A stretch of DNA of 64,000 bases. It comes from Thiocapsa bogorovii. Lineage in GTDB: Bacteria > Pseudomonadota > Gammaproteobacteria > Chromatiales > Chromatiaceae. This document shows positions 47,307 through 57,864 of the stretch, piece after piece (position 1 is the stretch's first letter; every line of letters begins with the position of its first letter). The stretch is taken from assembly GCF_021228795.1 (NCBI RefSeq), contig NZ_CP089309.1:620001-684000 (forward strand), read 5' to 3'. Below the pieces are notes generated by a model, which worked only from the letters and a program-made list of their open reading frames with translations, made no database searches and was not told where the DNA came from. The position numbers were made by a program, and so were the translations under genes.

Positions 47307-47325
47307 GATGCGATTCTATACGCCT

Positions 47326-47517
47326 TAAACCGCGCTCAGTGCGGTATGCGATGTTCTTGGACGGGATCGGCCCCGGCAGACTTCAGGACCGTTGGAGCCG
47401 GCGCGGTTTAAGATATTAAAGAATAAATTGTTTTAGACCGCGTCCGCGTGAAAAGCCGTCAATGCACGAAACAGCGAACTCACTCGAAAAGGAGCAACTC
47501 GCTCTGGGCGCGGTTTA
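47326..47517 (+). repeat. Composite AACCGCG repeat, copy 6 (full length; supplies purL stop)
   Basis: Unit 1 is TAAACCGCGCTCAGTGCGG to GGCGCGGTTTAAG, then an AT-rich spacer with TATTAAAGAATAAATTG, then unit 2 TAGACCGCGTCCGCG to GGGCGCGGTTTAG. The right-hand end, read on the minus strand, gives the TAA stop of purL. The left end is 20 bp from the arfB start. Nearly identical to copies 1 and 7. Confidence 0.9.
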
Positions 47518-50500
47518 GTCCACCCAAACGCGCGCATTGCGGAACAGACGCATCCAAGGACCGTCCGTGCCCCACTCATCCGAGTGCCATGAATTCTGAA
47601 CAGACCTGAAGACGCGCTCGGGGTGAGGCATCATGATGGTGACGCGCCCGTCGAGCGTCGTCAGCCCCGCGATGCCCTCGGGCGAGCCGTTGGGGTTGGC
47701 GGGATAACGCTCCGCGGCCCGGCCGTCGTTCTCGATATAGCGCGTCGCCACGCTGGCGCGCGCCGCAGCGAGATGCTCGGCATCGCGGAACTCGGCCCGA
47801 CCTTCGCCGTGCGCCACCGCGATCGGCATACGCGAGCCGGCCATCCCTGCGAGCAGCACCGATGGCGTCTCCCGGACCTCGAGCATCAGGGTGCGAGCCT
47901 CGAACTGCTCGGAGCGGTTGCGCACGAAGTGCGGCCAGTGGTCCGCGCCCGGGATCAGCTCGCGCAGGTTGGAGAGCATCTGGCAGCCGTTGCAGACGCC
48001 GAGCGCGAAGGTGTCGCGTCGCTCGAAAAAGGCTTGGAATTGATCGCGGGCCCGCGGGTTGAAGAGGATGGACTTGGCCCAGCCCTCCCCTGCGCCCAAC
48101 ACGTCGCCGTAGGAGAAGCCACCGCATGCGGCAAGTCCGCGGAAACGCGCAAGGTCGACGCGCCCGGCCATGATGTCGGATAGATGCACGTCCACGCACT
48201 CGAAGCCCGCAGCATGGAACGCCGCGGCCATCTCGACCTGACCGTTTACGCCCTGCTCGCGCAGGATGGCGATCGGCGGACGCGCGCCGCGCTCGACATA
48301 GGGTGCGGTCAGATCGTCGTCAGGATCGAAGGTCAGCGCGGCATGAAGGCCCGGGTCCGACTCGGGGATGCGCGCATAGGCCTCGGCCGCACACTCGGGG
48401 TGGTCGCGCAGGGACTGCATGCGGAAGCTCGTCTCGGACCAGACCTGCTGGAGCTCGGCCCGGCGCGCCTCGAAGAGCGGACGACAGCGGCGACAGACGC
48501 GGATCTGATCGCAGTCGTCGAGCATGCCGATCACCGGGCTGTACTCGGCCAAACCGTGATACTCCAGGATCTGCAACGCGTCGTCCGTCTCCGTATGGCG
48601 CACTTGGATCACGGCACCCAGCTCCTCGCTGAACAGGGCCGAGAGGTCGTCGGGCCCGACCGCGGCCAGGTCCACGTCGATCCCGCAGCGACCGGCAAAG
48701 GCCATCTCGCAGAGGGTCGTCATGAGCCCTCCGTCGGAGCGGTCGTGATAAGCGAGGATCAACTCCTCGTCTTGAAGCTCCTGGATGGCGGCGAAAAAGC
48801 GTTTGAGCAAGTCCGGCTTATCAAGGTCCGGTCCGACATCCCCGAGCTGGCCGTAGACCTGCGCAAGAGCGGACCCGCCGAGACGGTTCCGGCGCTTTCC
48901 CAGATCGATCAAGATGAGGTCGGTATCGCCCTGATCGGTTCGAAGTTGCGGAGTCAGGGTCGCGCGTACGTCGAGCACCGGGGCAAAGGCGGAGACGATC
49001 AGCGAGAGGGGCGCGGACATCGCGTGCCGCACACCCCTGGCACCTTCCCAGACCGTCTTCATGCTCATCGAGTCCTTGCCGACCGGGATGGCAATCCCGA
49101 GTGCCGGGCACAGCTCCAGGCCGACGGCGCGGACCGTCGCATAGAGTTGAGCATCCTCGCGCGGATCACCTGCGGCGGCCATCCAGTTGGCCGAGAGTTT
49201 GATGTCGCCGATCGAACCGATGCGTGCCGCGGCAAGGTTGGTAATGGCCTCGCCGACGGCCATGCGTCCGGAGGCCGGGGCGTCGAGCAGGGCGAGCGGC
49301 GTGCGCTCGCCGATCGCCATCGCCTCGCCGGTCACACCGCGATAGTCGCTGATGGTCACGGCACAGTCGGCCACCGGGATCTGCCAGGGCCCGACCATCT
49401 GATCGCGCGCGACCTGGCCGGTAATGCTGCGATCGCCGATGGTGATGAGAAAGGACTTGTCGGCGACCGTGGGCAGCCGCAACACGCGATCGAGGGCCTC
49501 GCGCAGATCGATCTCGGCGGCGCGCAGCGGTGCCCGCGGCGGCTGTCCGGTGATGGCATCCCGCTCCATCTTGGGAGGCTTGCCGAACAGCAGCGACATG
49601 GGCATATCGATCGGGGTGTTCACGAAGTGCGCATCGCCGAGCGTGAGGTGCTGATCGGCGGTCGCGGTCCCGACGACGGCATGCGGACAGCGCTCGCGCG
49701 CGCAGATCGCCTCGAACTGCTCCAGTCGATCCGCCGCCACGGCCAAGACATAGCGCTCCTGTGCCTCGTTGCACCAGATCTCCATCGGCGACATGCCCGG
49801 ATCGGCGTTGGGCACCGCACGCAGCTCGAAGCGTCCGCCGCGCCCGGCATCGTGAACCAGCTCGGGCAGAGCGTTGGCCAGTCCGCCTGCGCCGACGTCG
49901 TGGATAAAGAGGATGGGATTGTCCTCGCCAAGCGCCCAGCAGCGGTCGATGACCTCTTGGCAGCGGCGCTGCATCTCGGGGTTGGCGCGCTGCACCGAGG
50001 CGAAGTCGAGATCCTCGGCCGAGGCGCCCGAGGCCATGCTCGAGGCCGCCCCGCCGCCAAGCCCGATCAGCATCGCCGGGCCGCCCAACACGATGAGTGG
50101 CGTACCGACCGGAAAACTGTCCTTGGCGACATGCTCGGAGCGGATGTTGCCGATGCCGCCGGCGAGCATGATGGGTTTGTGATAACCACGCAGCTCCGAC
50201 TCGCCGTTCGGTCCGGGAATGGCCTGCTCGAAGGTTCGGAAATAGCCGGTGAGGTTGGGCCTGCCGAACTCGTTGTTGAAGGCGGCGGCGCCGATCGGCC
50301 CTTCGAGCATGATGTCAAGCGCCGAGACGATCCGTGCAGGCTTGCCGTGATAGTCCGCTTCGGGCGGCTCCCAAGGTTGGCTGAAACCGGGGATGCGCAG
50401 GTCCGAGACCGAGAAGCCGCAGAGACCGGCCTTGGGCTTGGCGCCCCGCCCGGTCGCGCCTTCATCGCGGATCTCCCCGCCCGAGCCGGTGGCGGCACCC

Positions 50501-51420
50501 GGATCCGGCGCGATCGCGGTCGGGTGGTTGTGGGTCTCCACCTTCATGAGGATCGCAATGGGCTCTTCATGCTCGCCGTAGATCCCGGTCGAGGGGTCGG
50601 CGAGGAAGCGGCGCCCCTCCCAGCCCTCGATGACCGCGGCATTATCTTTGTAGGCGGAGAGCACGCCCTCGGGCGAGACGTCCGTGGTGTTCCGGATCAT
50701 CTGAAAGAGCGAGTGCGGCTGCGGCTCGCCGTCGATATCCCAGCGGGCGTTGAAGATCTTGTGCCGACAATGCTCCGAGTTGGCCTGGGCGAACATCATC
50801 AGCTCGACATCGGTCGGGTCGCGCTCGAGCGCCTCGAAGCTGCCGGCGAGATAGGCGATCTCGTCGGGCGAGAGCGCGAGTCCCAGCTCGCCGTTGGCTT
50901 GGGCCAGGGCCGCCTCGGGATCGGCGCCGAGCGCGACACGGCGCACCGGGCTCGGCTCAGCGTGCGCGAACAGACGCTCGGCATCGGCCAGGTCGAAGAG
51001 CGCGATCTGGGTCATGCGATCGTGCAGGAGTGCCGAGGCCTTCTCGACCTGACTTACGTCAAGCGCGCCTGCGCTCCCCGTCAAATAGTAGGCGGTGCCG
51101 CGCTCCAGTCGTTCGAGACCCGCGAGCCCGCAGTTGTGCGCGATATCGGTCGCCTTCGACGACCAGGGCGAGATGGTGCCCGGCCTCGGCACGACCAGCA
51201 CGAGCCGGCCGACCGGCGCATGGCTCGGCAAGGCGGGGCCATAGCGCAGGAGTCGCTCCAGGATGCTCCGTTGATCGTCGGCCAAGTCACCCGCGAGATC
51301 CGCAAAATGGACAAACTCGGCGGAGACCTGGATCGGAACGCCGATCTGCTCGCGCAGTTTGCCGGCAAGCTTCTGAAGACGGAACTCGGAGAGGGCGGGC
51401 GCACCACGGAGGACGAGCAT
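47515..51420 (-). CDS. purL: PurL, phosphoribosylformylglycinamidine synthase (large fused form)
   Basis: A 1,301-residue enzyme from the ATG at 51420 ([18 protein letters not shown]). The N-terminal PurS-like region is followed by the two ATP-grasp-like AIR-synthase halves ([59 protein letters not shown]). A C-terminal glutamine amidotransferase from about residue 1040 has the nucleophile in [14 protein letters not shown]. It makes FGAM in purine synthesis. The length matches the gammaproteobacterial single-chain type (about 1,295 aa). The stop lies inside a repeat terminus. Confidence 0.97.
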   Translation of the reverse strand: MLVLRGAPALSEFRLQKLAGKLREQIGVPIQVSAEFVHFADLAGDLADDQRSILERLLRYGPALPSHAPVGRLVLVVPRPGTISPWSSKATDIAHNCGLAGLERLERGTAYYLTGSAGALDVSQVEKASALLHDRMTQIALFDLADAERLFAHAEPSPVRRVALGADPEAALAQANGELGLALSPDEIAYLAGSFEALERDPTDVELMMFAQANSEHCRHKIFNARWDIDGEPQPHSLFQMIRNTTDVSPEGVLSAYKDNAAVIEGWEGRRFLADPSTGIYGEHEEPIAILMKVETHNHPTAIAPDPGAATGSGGEIRDEGATGRGAKPKAGLCGFSVSDLRIPGFSQPWEPPEADYHGKPARIVSALDIMLEGPIGAAAFNNEFGRPNLTGYFRTFEQAIPGPNGESELRGYHKPIMLAGGIGNIRSEHVAKDSFPVGTPLIVLGGPAMLIGLGGGAASSMASGASAEDLDFASVQRANPEMQRRCQEVIDRCWALGEDNPILFIHDVGAGGLANALPELVHDAGRGGRFELRAVPNADPGMSPMEIWCNEAQERYVLAVAADRLEQFEAICARERCPHAVVGTATADQHLTLGDAHFVNTPIDMPMSLLFGKPPKMERDAITGQPPRAPLRAAEIDLREALDRVLRLPTVADKSFLITIGDRSITGQVARDQMVGPWQIPVADCAVTISDYRGVTGEAMAIGERTPLALLDAPASGRMAVGEAITNLAAARIGSIGDIKLSANWMAAAGDPREDAQLYATVRAVGLELCPALGIAIPVGKDSMSMKTVWEGARGVRHAMSAPLSLIVSAFAPVLDVRATLTPQLRTDQGDTDLILIDLGKRRNRLGGSALAQVYGQLGDVGPDLDKPDLLKRFFAAIQELQDEELILAYHDRSDGGLMTTLCEMAFAGRCGIDVDLAAVGPDDLSALFSEELGAVIQVRHTETDDALQILEYHGLAEYSPVIGMLDDCDQIRVCRRCRPLFEARRAELQQVWSETSFRMQSLRDHPECAAEAYARIPESDPGLHAALTFDPDDDLTAPYVERGARPPIAILREQGVNGQVEMAAAFHAAGFECVDVHLSDIMAGRVDLARFRGLAACGGFSYGDVLGAGEGWAKSILFNPRARDQFQAFFERRDTFALGVCNGCQMLSNLRELIPGADHWPHFVRNRSEQFEARTLMLEVRETPSVLLAGMAGSRMPIAVAHGEGRAEFRDAEHLAAARASVATRYIENDGRAAERYPANPNGSPEGIAGLTTLDGRVTIMMPHPERVFRSVQNSWHSDEWGTDGPWMRLFRNARVWVD

Positions 51421-51736
51421 GGGACATGACTCTATGTTCGGGCTCTTGAACCCACATGATACTTGAGATCCGAGGCCGGGGCGCGCAGAGGCAGACGCGC
51501 GTCGGCCGCGCGACCCGGCGCTCCAACCCGAAATGACCACAGGTGGGCAATCCTTGATCGGATCGCAATCCGCCGTGCCCTACCCGCGGGTTAAGGCACG
51601 CGCGAACAGCTTATCCACATGAGCGGTCACAGGGGTTGGGGGTAAGGCGGCGGACAAGGTCCGAATGGCGTCCGCACTGACTTGGGATAGGCCAACGTCG
51701 CTTCCTTGAAACGCGCGCATGATGAAAAGGCCGCCA

Positions 51737-51812
51737 GTAGGGTGGACGAGCGAGAGCGAAGTCCACCGAATCACGCGCCGAGGCTGGTGGACTGCGCTGC
51801 GCTTGTCCATGA
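51737..51812 (+). repeat. GTGGACGAGCG-type dispersed palindromic repeat, copy 5
   Basis: GTAGGGTGGACGAGCGAGAG with GAAGTCCACC at the left; GGTGGACTGCGCTGCGCTTG and TCC at the right. The clearest copy of the family. It lies in the region between the divergent purL and MurE-like genes. Confidence 0.85.
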
Positions 51813-51890
51813 CCCGGCGGCGTGAAGTTCACCCTCCGGCTTAGCACCGCGAGTATCATGACGGTCCTCTGTGCATCAGTCCCGAACACC

Positions 51891-53330
51891 ATGCCGAAAC
51901 ACGCCCTTTCCGATCTGTTGACCACGCTCGATTTCGCTTGGCGGCGCGAACCGGCCACGCCCGGCCCCTTGAATAACATCCAATGGCGCGCGAACGCCTG
52001 CGATGCCGGCTCGATCCTCTTCTTCCAACGGTTCGACGACGGGCGCACCGACGCCGAGATCATCGAGCGCTATCTCGTCGATAGCGCCTGTTCCGTGCTG
52101 GTCACCAACCGCATGATCGAGGGCATCGAGCGACTGCCCGGCAAGGGCATCTATGTTACGCACCCAGGCGACTGGGCCGAGGTCGTCGCGCGCTTCTGCG
52201 ATCGCGTCTATCCGCTGGACACCGATGGCACGGTCTTTCTGGGCGTCACCGGCACGAACGGCAAGACCACGACGGTCAAATATCTGGAGGCGATCCTCTC
52301 GGCACATGGGCGGCCTGTCCTCTCGGTCGGGACGCTCGGCCTCTCCTTGGCGGGCGAGCCGCTGGCCAACACCGGATTCACCTCGCCGCCCCTGATCGAG
52401 CTCCGCCGTCTGCTGCACGCCCATCGAGACCGATACGCGGTGGTCGCGATGGAGGTCAGCAGCCATGCCCTGGATCAAGGGCGTGCGCACGGCATCCCGC
52501 TGCAGAACGCCGCCTGGACCAACTTCACACAGGACCATCTGGACTATCACGGCGGCGAGGCGGCCTATTTCGCGGCCAAGGCACGCATCCTGGACATGAT
52601 CGCGGGCGGTGGCCGTCTCTACACGACCAGTCCGGATGTCGCCGAGCGGTTGTCGGAGAATGGCCGACCGCGGGTTCCCGTCCAGGTCCTGCCAGAGGCG
52701 ACGCTCGCCCCCGAGGCGCTCGCCGCCAAGCCCTTCCTCGCGCTGGCTCACAATCGCCGAAACTATGCCCTTGCCGTCGCCTTGGCCGACGGGGTCTTGG
52801 GGCCGGAGGCACGCGAGGACTGGCGCCACCTCAGCGCGGTGGACGGACGCTTCGAGTGCCGCGTCGTCGGCAACCGCACCCTGGTGGTCGACTTTGCCCA
52901 CACACCGGATGCACTCGAGACCATCCTGACCGCGATCCGCGACGCCTTCCCTCAAGCGCGGGTCGCCACCCTCTTCGGCTGCGGAGGAGACCGCGACCGC
53001 TTTAAGCGCCCGCTCATGGGTGCGGCGGTGGCGCGTCATTCCGACTACAGCATCGTGACCTCGGATAATCCGCGTTTCGAAGATCCCGAACGCATCATCG
53101 CGGATATCCTCACGGGCATGCCCGACGCGGGTCGTGAGGTGGTGATCGAGCGACCGCGCGCGATCGCGCGTCTGCTCGACTTCCTGGCCGAGCGGCCCGA
53201 GGATGAGCCCTGGGTCGCCCTCGTCGCCGGGAAGGGTCACGAGCGCTATCTCGATGCCAAGGGCCACAAGACCCCCTACAGCGATCAGGACGAGGTCGAG
53301 CGCAACCTCATCCGTCTCGGCTGGGTCTAA
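51891..53330 (+). CDS. Stand-alone MurE-like Mur ligase
   Basis: A 479-residue ligase if ATG 51891 (MPKHALSDLLTTLDFAWRRE) is used; ATG 51858 and GTG 51822 are in frame. It has the ATP loop GVTGTNGKTTTVKYLEAIL, MEVSSHALDQGRAHGI, NFTQDHLDYHG, the Lys of YFAAKARIL (usually carbamylated), and the meso-DAP-type specificity motif SDNPRFEDP. The N-terminal UDP-binding region is unlike classic MurE. It lies alone, not in the cell-division cluster, so it may be a second MurE with another substrate (inference). Its TAA stop opens a composite repeat. Confidence 0.85.
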   Translation: MPKHALSDLLTTLDFAWRREPATPGPLNNIQWRANACDAGSILFFQRFDDGRTDAEIIERYLVDSACSVLVTNRMIEGIERLPGKGIYVTHPGDWAEVVARFCDRVYPLDTDGTVFLGVTGTNGKTTTVKYLEAILSAHGRPVLSVGTLGLSLAGEPLANTGFTSPPLIELRRLLHAHRDRYAVVAMEVSSHALDQGRAHGIPLQNAAWTNFTQDHLDYHGGEAAYFAAKARILDMIAGGGRLYTTSPDVAERLSENGRPRVPVQVLPEATLAPEALAAKPFLALAHNRRNYALAVALADGVLGPEAREDWRHLSAVDGRFECRVVGNRTLVVDFAHTPDALETILTAIRDAFPQARVATLFGCGGDRDRFKRPLMGAAVARHSDYSIVTSDNPRFEDPERIIADILTGMPDAGREVVIERPRAIARLLDFLAERPEDEPWVALVAGKGHERYLDAKGHKTPYSDQDEVERNLIRLGWV

Positions 53331-53519
53331 ACCGCGCCCAGTGCGGTATGGGATGTTTTTGGATAGGATCGGCCCCGGCAGTTTTGACGACAGCTGGAGA
53401 CGGCGCGGTTTAAGGGAAAAAAAGATAAATCATTGTAAACCGCGTCCACGTGAAGGGCCGTTGATGCACCAAACGTAGAGCTCACTCGAAAGTGAGCATC
53501 TCGCTCTGGACGCGGTTTG
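53328..53519 (+). repeat. Composite AACCGCG repeat, copy 7 (full length; supplies MurE-like stop)
   Basis: Unit 1 is TAAACCGCGCCCAGTGCGG to GGCGCGGTTTAAGG, then a spacer with GAAAAAAAGATAAATC, then unit 2 TAAACCGCGTCCACG to GGACGCGGTTTGA. The CTCACTCGAAAGTGAGC hairpin sits in unit 2. Nearly identical to copies 2 and 6. The dicarboxylate symporter start follows 17 bp later. Confidence 0.9.
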
Positions 53520-53535
53520 ACGCCGGTCATCGAGG

Positions 53536-54732
53536 ATGGATATGCCGATCAATGTCCCCTTGCGCCGACTCTACTCGGTCCCCGTCGGTCTGCTGCTCGG
53601 CATCGCGCTCGCGCTGCTGGTCCCGGACGGTGCGCCCTACGTGGCCTGGATCGGGCAGATTTTCATCTCCATTCTCAAGCTCCTGATCCTGCCGCTGATT
53701 CTGGTCTCCATCTATGCCTCGCTCTCGGGCGGGCGCGAGCTCAGGCGGATCGGCGGATGGACACTGCTCTATTACCTGACGACCTCGGCCGTCGCGGCCG
53801 GGCTGGGGACGCTGATCGGACTCGCCCTCTCGCGCGATCTCCCCGCGGGACTGCTCCACCTAGAGCAGGTCGAGCCGGGCGCGGCGAGCTTCAGTGTTGA
53901 GCATCTGATCGCGAACCTCGTCCCGAGCAACCTCTTCGCCTCGCTCGCCGACGGGAACATCCTGCATATCGTCTTCGTTGCCATCGTGCTGGCCATTGCC
54001 TCGCGGCGGATCCCGGGCGACCAGCGCGAGACCCTGCTCGCCGGTGCACGCGCCACGGACGCACTGCTGATGCAGGTCCTGCGCGGGGTCCTCGCACTTG
54101 CACCCGTGGGCATCGCGGCCTTGATCTACGACGGACTCGCCGGGATGGACTGGGCGGAGGTCTTCCAGCTGCACGCATTCGTATGGGCGGTAGCCTTGGC
54201 CGCGGTGCTGCATGCGGCGGTCTTTCTGCCGGCCCTGTTTCGTCTGCGCACGGGGTCTTCGCCTTGGCGCTTCGTCGCCGCCTGCCGTGCCCCGCTAATG
54301 ACCGCGCTCTCCACCGCCTCGAGCGCCGCGACCTATCCGGTCTCCAAGCAGGCATTGGAAGACACGGGCGTGAGCGAGCGTGTCACGGCCTTCAGTCTGC
54401 CCTTGGGCGCCACGCTCAACATGGACGGCTCCGCCCTCTACCAGTCGATCCTGCTCATCTTCATGTCACAGCTCGCCGGGGTCGATCTCAGCGCCGCGCA
54501 GGCGCTCTTCATCGTCCTGCTGACCATGGCCTCATCCGCCGGCACCGCAGGCATCCCTGGCGGAGGCATCGCCCTGATGGCCTTCATGCTCGACCTGCTC
54601 GGCCTGCCGCAGACCTATCTGGCCCTCTATCTCCTCGTCGATCGTTTCTTCGACTATCCCATCACCGCCGTCAATGTCTGGGGGGACTTGGTCGTCGCCG
54701 CCCTTGTCGATCGCGACCTTCGGCGAGGCTGA
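53536..54732 (+). CDS. Dicarboxylate/amino acid:cation symporter (DAACS/GltP family)
   Basis: A 398-residue transporter. N-terminal helices include LKLLILPLILVSIYASL; the substrate/cation core has STASSAATYPVSKQAL (serine-rich hairpin), FSLPLGATLNMDGSALYQSI (NMDG) and MASSAGTAGIPGGGIALM. These are the signature motifs of GltPh/GltP/DctA symporters, which take up glutamate, aspartate or C4-dicarboxylates with Na+ or H+. A slightly short but complete member. It starts 17 bp after a composite repeat. Confidence 0.92.
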   Translation: MDMPINVPLRRLYSVPVGLLLGIALALLVPDGAPYVAWIGQIFISILKLLILPLILVSIYASLSGGRELRRIGGWTLLYYLTTSAVAAGLGTLIGLALSRDLPAGLLHLEQVEPGAASFSVEHLIANLVPSNLFASLADGNILHIVFVAIVLAIASRRIPGDQRETLLAGARATDALLMQVLRGVLALAPVGIAALIYDGLAGMDWAEVFQLHAFVWAVALAAVLHAAVFLPALFRLRTGSSPWRFVAACRAPLMTALSTASSAATYPVSKQALEDTGVSERVTAFSLPLGATLNMDGSALYQSILLIFMSQLAGVDLSAAQALFIVLLTMASSAGTAGIPGGGIALMAFMLDLLGLPQTYLALYLLVDRFFDYPITAVNVWGDLVVAALVDRDLRRG

Positions 54733-54748
54733 GCTGCGGTCGCAAGGT

Positions 54749-54985
54749 GCGGTTCGTACCTCACCGCACCCAACGTGTGCGAGAACAAAGGTGTAGGGTG
54801 TGGTGACGAAGGAACCGCACCGATAGGCGGCTCGATGATCGCGCCGCGCGGTTCGTATCCACACCGCACCCGACATGCGCGAGAACAAAGGCGTAGGGTG
54901 TGGTGACGCAGGAACCGCACCGATAGGCGGCTCGGTGGTCGCGCGGTGCGGTTCGTATCCTCACCGCACCCTACGCGCCCGGGAG
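54749..54985 (+). repeat. About 100-bp tandem repeat, two full copies and a third partial
   Basis: Units start GCGGTTCGTA at 54749, 54848 and 54948. Each has CACCGCACCC, then GAGAACAAAGG, GTAGGGTGTGGTGACG and GGAACCGCACCGATAGGCGG. The third copy breaks off after about 35 bp. Inner arms GGTGCGG/CCGCACC are inverted, so each unit can fold. It lies between the symporter gene and the exported-protein gene cluster. Confidence 0.9.
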
Positions 54986-55074
54986 CGCAACATCTCGTGC
55001 ATACCCGAGAGCACTCCCATCGCGCGCCCGCTCGGGATAGACTCGACACACCACGTGCCGGGCCGGTTCAGTCC

Positions 55075-56895
55075 ATGTCGAATCCTCGCTCCATCCGATT
55101 GCTGATCCCATCGTTGGCCATCGTCGGTCTCTCCTTGGTCGGGGCCGTGCTCCCCGACACGGCGCAGGCCGCCGACGCTTGTCGAGAAGGCGAGGAGGTA
55201 CGGATCTGGACCGCTCCGCTGCAACCAAGCCCGGGCGCGCCGCTGGAGATCATCGCGGTCGCCACGGACGCCGATCTCGACGAGGTGCTGATCACGGACC
55301 CCGCCGGCCGCCAAACCAGCCTGCGCGCCGCCCGCGCCGGCGGACCACCCTGGAGTCTCTACGGGACCCAGTTTCGTCCGGTCGCCGGGACCTACCGCAT
55401 CGAAACCACGCGCGCAGGGCGGGTCGCGGCCTGCGCCGAGGTGACGGTCGGCGGCAGCGATCGCACGCAAGGCAGCGCCCGCGGCAGCGGCAGCAGCGAG
55501 TGGGATCTGGCGACGGAGGCCTTCTACTCGGCCTGGATCGAGCACCTCTTCGAGGCCCCGCCCGAGCAGTCCCTGAGCTTCGACTCGCTCGGCCCGGTGT
55601 TGCGCGACCCCTCGCGCAACCTGCTCTTCAACTATCTCGGCAACGGCGAGGACCACAGCCTCCCCGCCGAGCCTGATTGCGCCGACCTACCCTACTTCCT
55701 GCGGACCTATTTCGCCTGGAAGCTCGGGCTGCCGGTCGCCTACCGACCCTGCACGCGCGGGAGCCGGAGCAGCGCACCGACCTGCCAGGCGCCCGTCGCC
55801 GAGATGCGTTTCGTCGGCGCCTCCACAGACCAGGGCGCGTCCGCCGAGGTCTTTCGCGAGGCCAGCCGAGCGATGATGAACACGGTCCATTCGGGCAGCG
55901 CCCGCACAGCGCTGCGCGATGACGCCACCGACTTCTACCCGGTCGCTCTGGATCGCTCGACACTCTGGCCCGGGACCATCTTCGCCGACCCCTACGGCCA
56001 CATCATGGTGATCGTGAAATGGCTGCCCCAACGCGGGCGAGAGAGCGGTCTCCTGCTCGCCGTCGACGCCCAGCCGGACAACTCGGTGACGCGCAAGCGC
56101 TTCTGGGAGGGCACCTTCCTGTTCGCCCAAACCCCGAGCGCGGGTCCGGGCTTCAAGGCGTTCCGCCCGGTCGTGCAAACAGGCAGCAGCCTGCGCCAGC
56201 AGCCCAATCGCGCACTGGACGGACGATCCGGTCTGGCCCCCTTCTCCCTCGAGCAAGCCTCACTCTCACCGGCCGACTTCTACGCCCGCATGCAGCAGCT
56301 CATCAACCCACGGGGCCTGGAGCCCGAGGCCGCCTATACCGCGACCCTGGACGCCCTGATGGAGCAACTCGAAACACGCGTCACCTCGGTCGAGAACGGC
56401 GAGGCCTACATGCGCAGCCGACCCGGCACCACCATCCCGATGCCGAGCGGACCCGCCATCTTCGAGACCACGGGCCCCTGGGAGGATTACGCCACGCCGT
56501 CGCGCGACATGCGTCTGCTCATCGCCATGAAGGTGCTCGCAGACCTGCCCGAGCGCATCAATCGCTACCCGGAGCTCTTCGTGCTGCAGGGCCGCTCACC
56601 GAGCGATGCCGCCGCGCGCATCGAGCGGCTCAATGCACAAAGAACGGGCGAGCGGTTCATCACCTACACCCGCAGCGACGGCACGCCATGGCGTCTGAGT
56701 CTCGGTGACATCTACAGCCGCCGCGCCGAATTCGAGATCGCCTACAACCCGAACGACTGCGTGGAGCGGCGCTGGGGCGCATCCCCCGGCACGCCGGATG
56801 AAGCGACCTGTCGGCGGCGTGCACCGGCGGACCAGCGTGCGCGGATGGAGGAGTATCGTCCCTGGTTCCGCGACACGGTCCGCCCGCCGCGTTAG
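55075..56895 (+). CDS. Exported protein with predicted Cys-His peptidase/transglutaminase-like domain
   Basis: A 606-residue protein from the ATG at 55075. MSNPRSIRLLIPSLAIVGLS and a site near AQAADACR form a signal peptide. An Ig-like beta domain (about 35-130) precedes an alpha-beta region where Cys in PDCADLPYFLRTYFAW, His in DPYGHIMVIVKW and Asp in LLAVDAQPDNS are spaced like an NlpC/P60 or transglutaminase triad (inference). The C-terminal part (about 400-606) is helical and unknown. It is first of a three-gene group of exported proteins and probably acts on the envelope. Confidence 0.8.
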   Translation: MSNPRSIRLLIPSLAIVGLSLVGAVLPDTAQAADACREGEEVRIWTAPLQPSPGAPLEIIAVATDADLDEVLITDPAGRQTSLRAARAGGPPWSLYGTQFRPVAGTYRIETTRAGRVAACAEVTVGGSDRTQGSARGSGSSEWDLATEAFYSAWIEHLFEAPPEQSLSFDSLGPVLRDPSRNLLFNYLGNGEDHSLPAEPDCADLPYFLRTYFAWKLGLPVAYRPCTRGSRSSAPTCQAPVAEMRFVGASTDQGASAEVFREASRAMMNTVHSGSARTALRDDATDFYPVALDRSTLWPGTIFADPYGHIMVIVKWLPQRGRESGLLLAVDAQPDNSVTRKRFWEGTFLFAQTPSAGPGFKAFRPVVQTGSSLRQQPNRALDGRSGLAPFSLEQASLSPADFYARMQQLINPRGLEPEAAYTATLDALMEQLETRVTSVENGEAYMRSRPGTTIPMPSGPAIFETTGPWEDYATPSRDMRLLIAMKVLADLPERINRYPELFVLQGRSPSDAAARIERLNAQRTGERFITYTRSDGTPWRLSLGDIYSRRAEFEIAYNPNDCVERRWGASPGTPDEATCRRRAPADQRARMEEYRPWFRDTVRPPR

Positions 56896-56968
56896 CGCGA
56901 CCTTCTCGATCGGCTGAACATACGCGCCCGACACCCACGCCCGGCTGCGCCCAAACGGAGTCCGTCCC

Positions 56969-57760
56969 ATGCCCAGTTGTCCCTCCGTGCCATGCCGAAC
57001 CGAGCAGGCCCTGCTCCGAGTCGCCTGTGTCGCGGTTTGCCTGACGTTGGTCGCCTGCGGGGCCCCGGGCCCGCGGCCCGGCGAGGCGCCCGGAACCTGG
57101 GCCGGACGCCCCATCGGCCAGGCGCCCTCGCCCAACCCCGGGCTCAAACGGGCGATGATCCAACGCGCGACCCGCGAGTGGGAGCAGTTCGATCGCCAGG
57201 TCGTGGTCTTCAAGGGCAACGAGGAAAGCATCCCCCACGTCGGCGCCTGGGAGGACGACTACACACATGTCAGTCGGGTCAACGTCTACTGGCGTGCCGT
57301 CAACAAGCCGACGCTCGACGGGTTGGACTGCCGGCAACCCTGGTCGGCCGCCTTCATCAGCTGGGTGATGCAGAGTGCCGGCGTACCGACGAGCCAGTTC
57401 CGTCCGGCGAGCGCCCACTGGGTCTATCTCTCATCGATGGTCGAGGAGGCGAGCTATCCGGGTCGCTACTTCGTCCCCCGGCGGATTCAGGACTACAGCC
57501 CCGAGCCGGGCGACCTGGTCTGCGCAGGGCGCGGCCGCACGCCGTTGCGACCGGTCGACGGCTATACCAGCGCCTGGATGCTCCAGGGAGCGGAAACCCA
57601 CTGCGACCTCGTGGTCGGGAGGAACAGCCAGACACTGGAAGTCATCGGAGGGAACGTGCGCAACTCGGTCTCCAAAAGCGTCCTTGAGCTCGACGACCGC
57701 GGCCGGCTCAAGCCCGTGACGCGCCGGCCCTGGTTTCTGGTGATGGAGAATCGGCTCTGA
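56969..57760 (+). CDS. DUF2272 lipoprotein, predicted Cys-His hydrolase
   Basis: A 263-residue protein. The N-terminus has a hydrophobic stretch ending in the lipobox-like LTLVACGAP, so it is probably a lipoprotein. The DUF2272 domain has CRQPWSAAFISWVMQSAG, with the likely nucleophile Cys, then SAHWVYLSSM and QGAETHCDLVVGRN with the His. DUF2272 proteins have an NlpC/P60- or CHAP-like layout. It follows the previous gene by 73 bp on the same strand and has a similar domain idea, so the two may act together on peptidoglycan or surface polymers (inference). Confidence 0.85.
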   Translation: MPSCPSVPCRTEQALLRVACVAVCLTLVACGAPGPRPGEAPGTWAGRPIGQAPSPNPGLKRAMIQRATREWEQFDRQVVVFKGNEESIPHVGAWEDDYTHVSRVNVYWRAVNKPTLDGLDCRQPWSAAFISWVMQSAGVPTSQFRPASAHWVYLSSMVEEASYPGRYFVPRRIQDYSPEPGDLVCAGRGRTPLRPVDGYTSAWMLQGAETHCDLVVGRNSQTLEVIGGNVRNSVSKSVLELDDRGRLKPVTRRPWFLVMENRL

Positions 57761-57864
57761 GGTGGCGCTGCATGACGCTCATCCTTTAGGCAAAGCCCAG
57801 CGTGCCCCACCGACCTGCTCATGTTGCCTTGAATCGTTCCTTAATCAGGTCAGCGGAGGTGACC

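Noticed and set aside
48184-51429. A 1,081-codon open frame antisense to purL
   Set aside because: High GC and codon bias produce long open frames opposite real genes. PurL is unmistakable on the other strand, and the antisense product is Arg/Gly/His-rich with no fold-like pattern.
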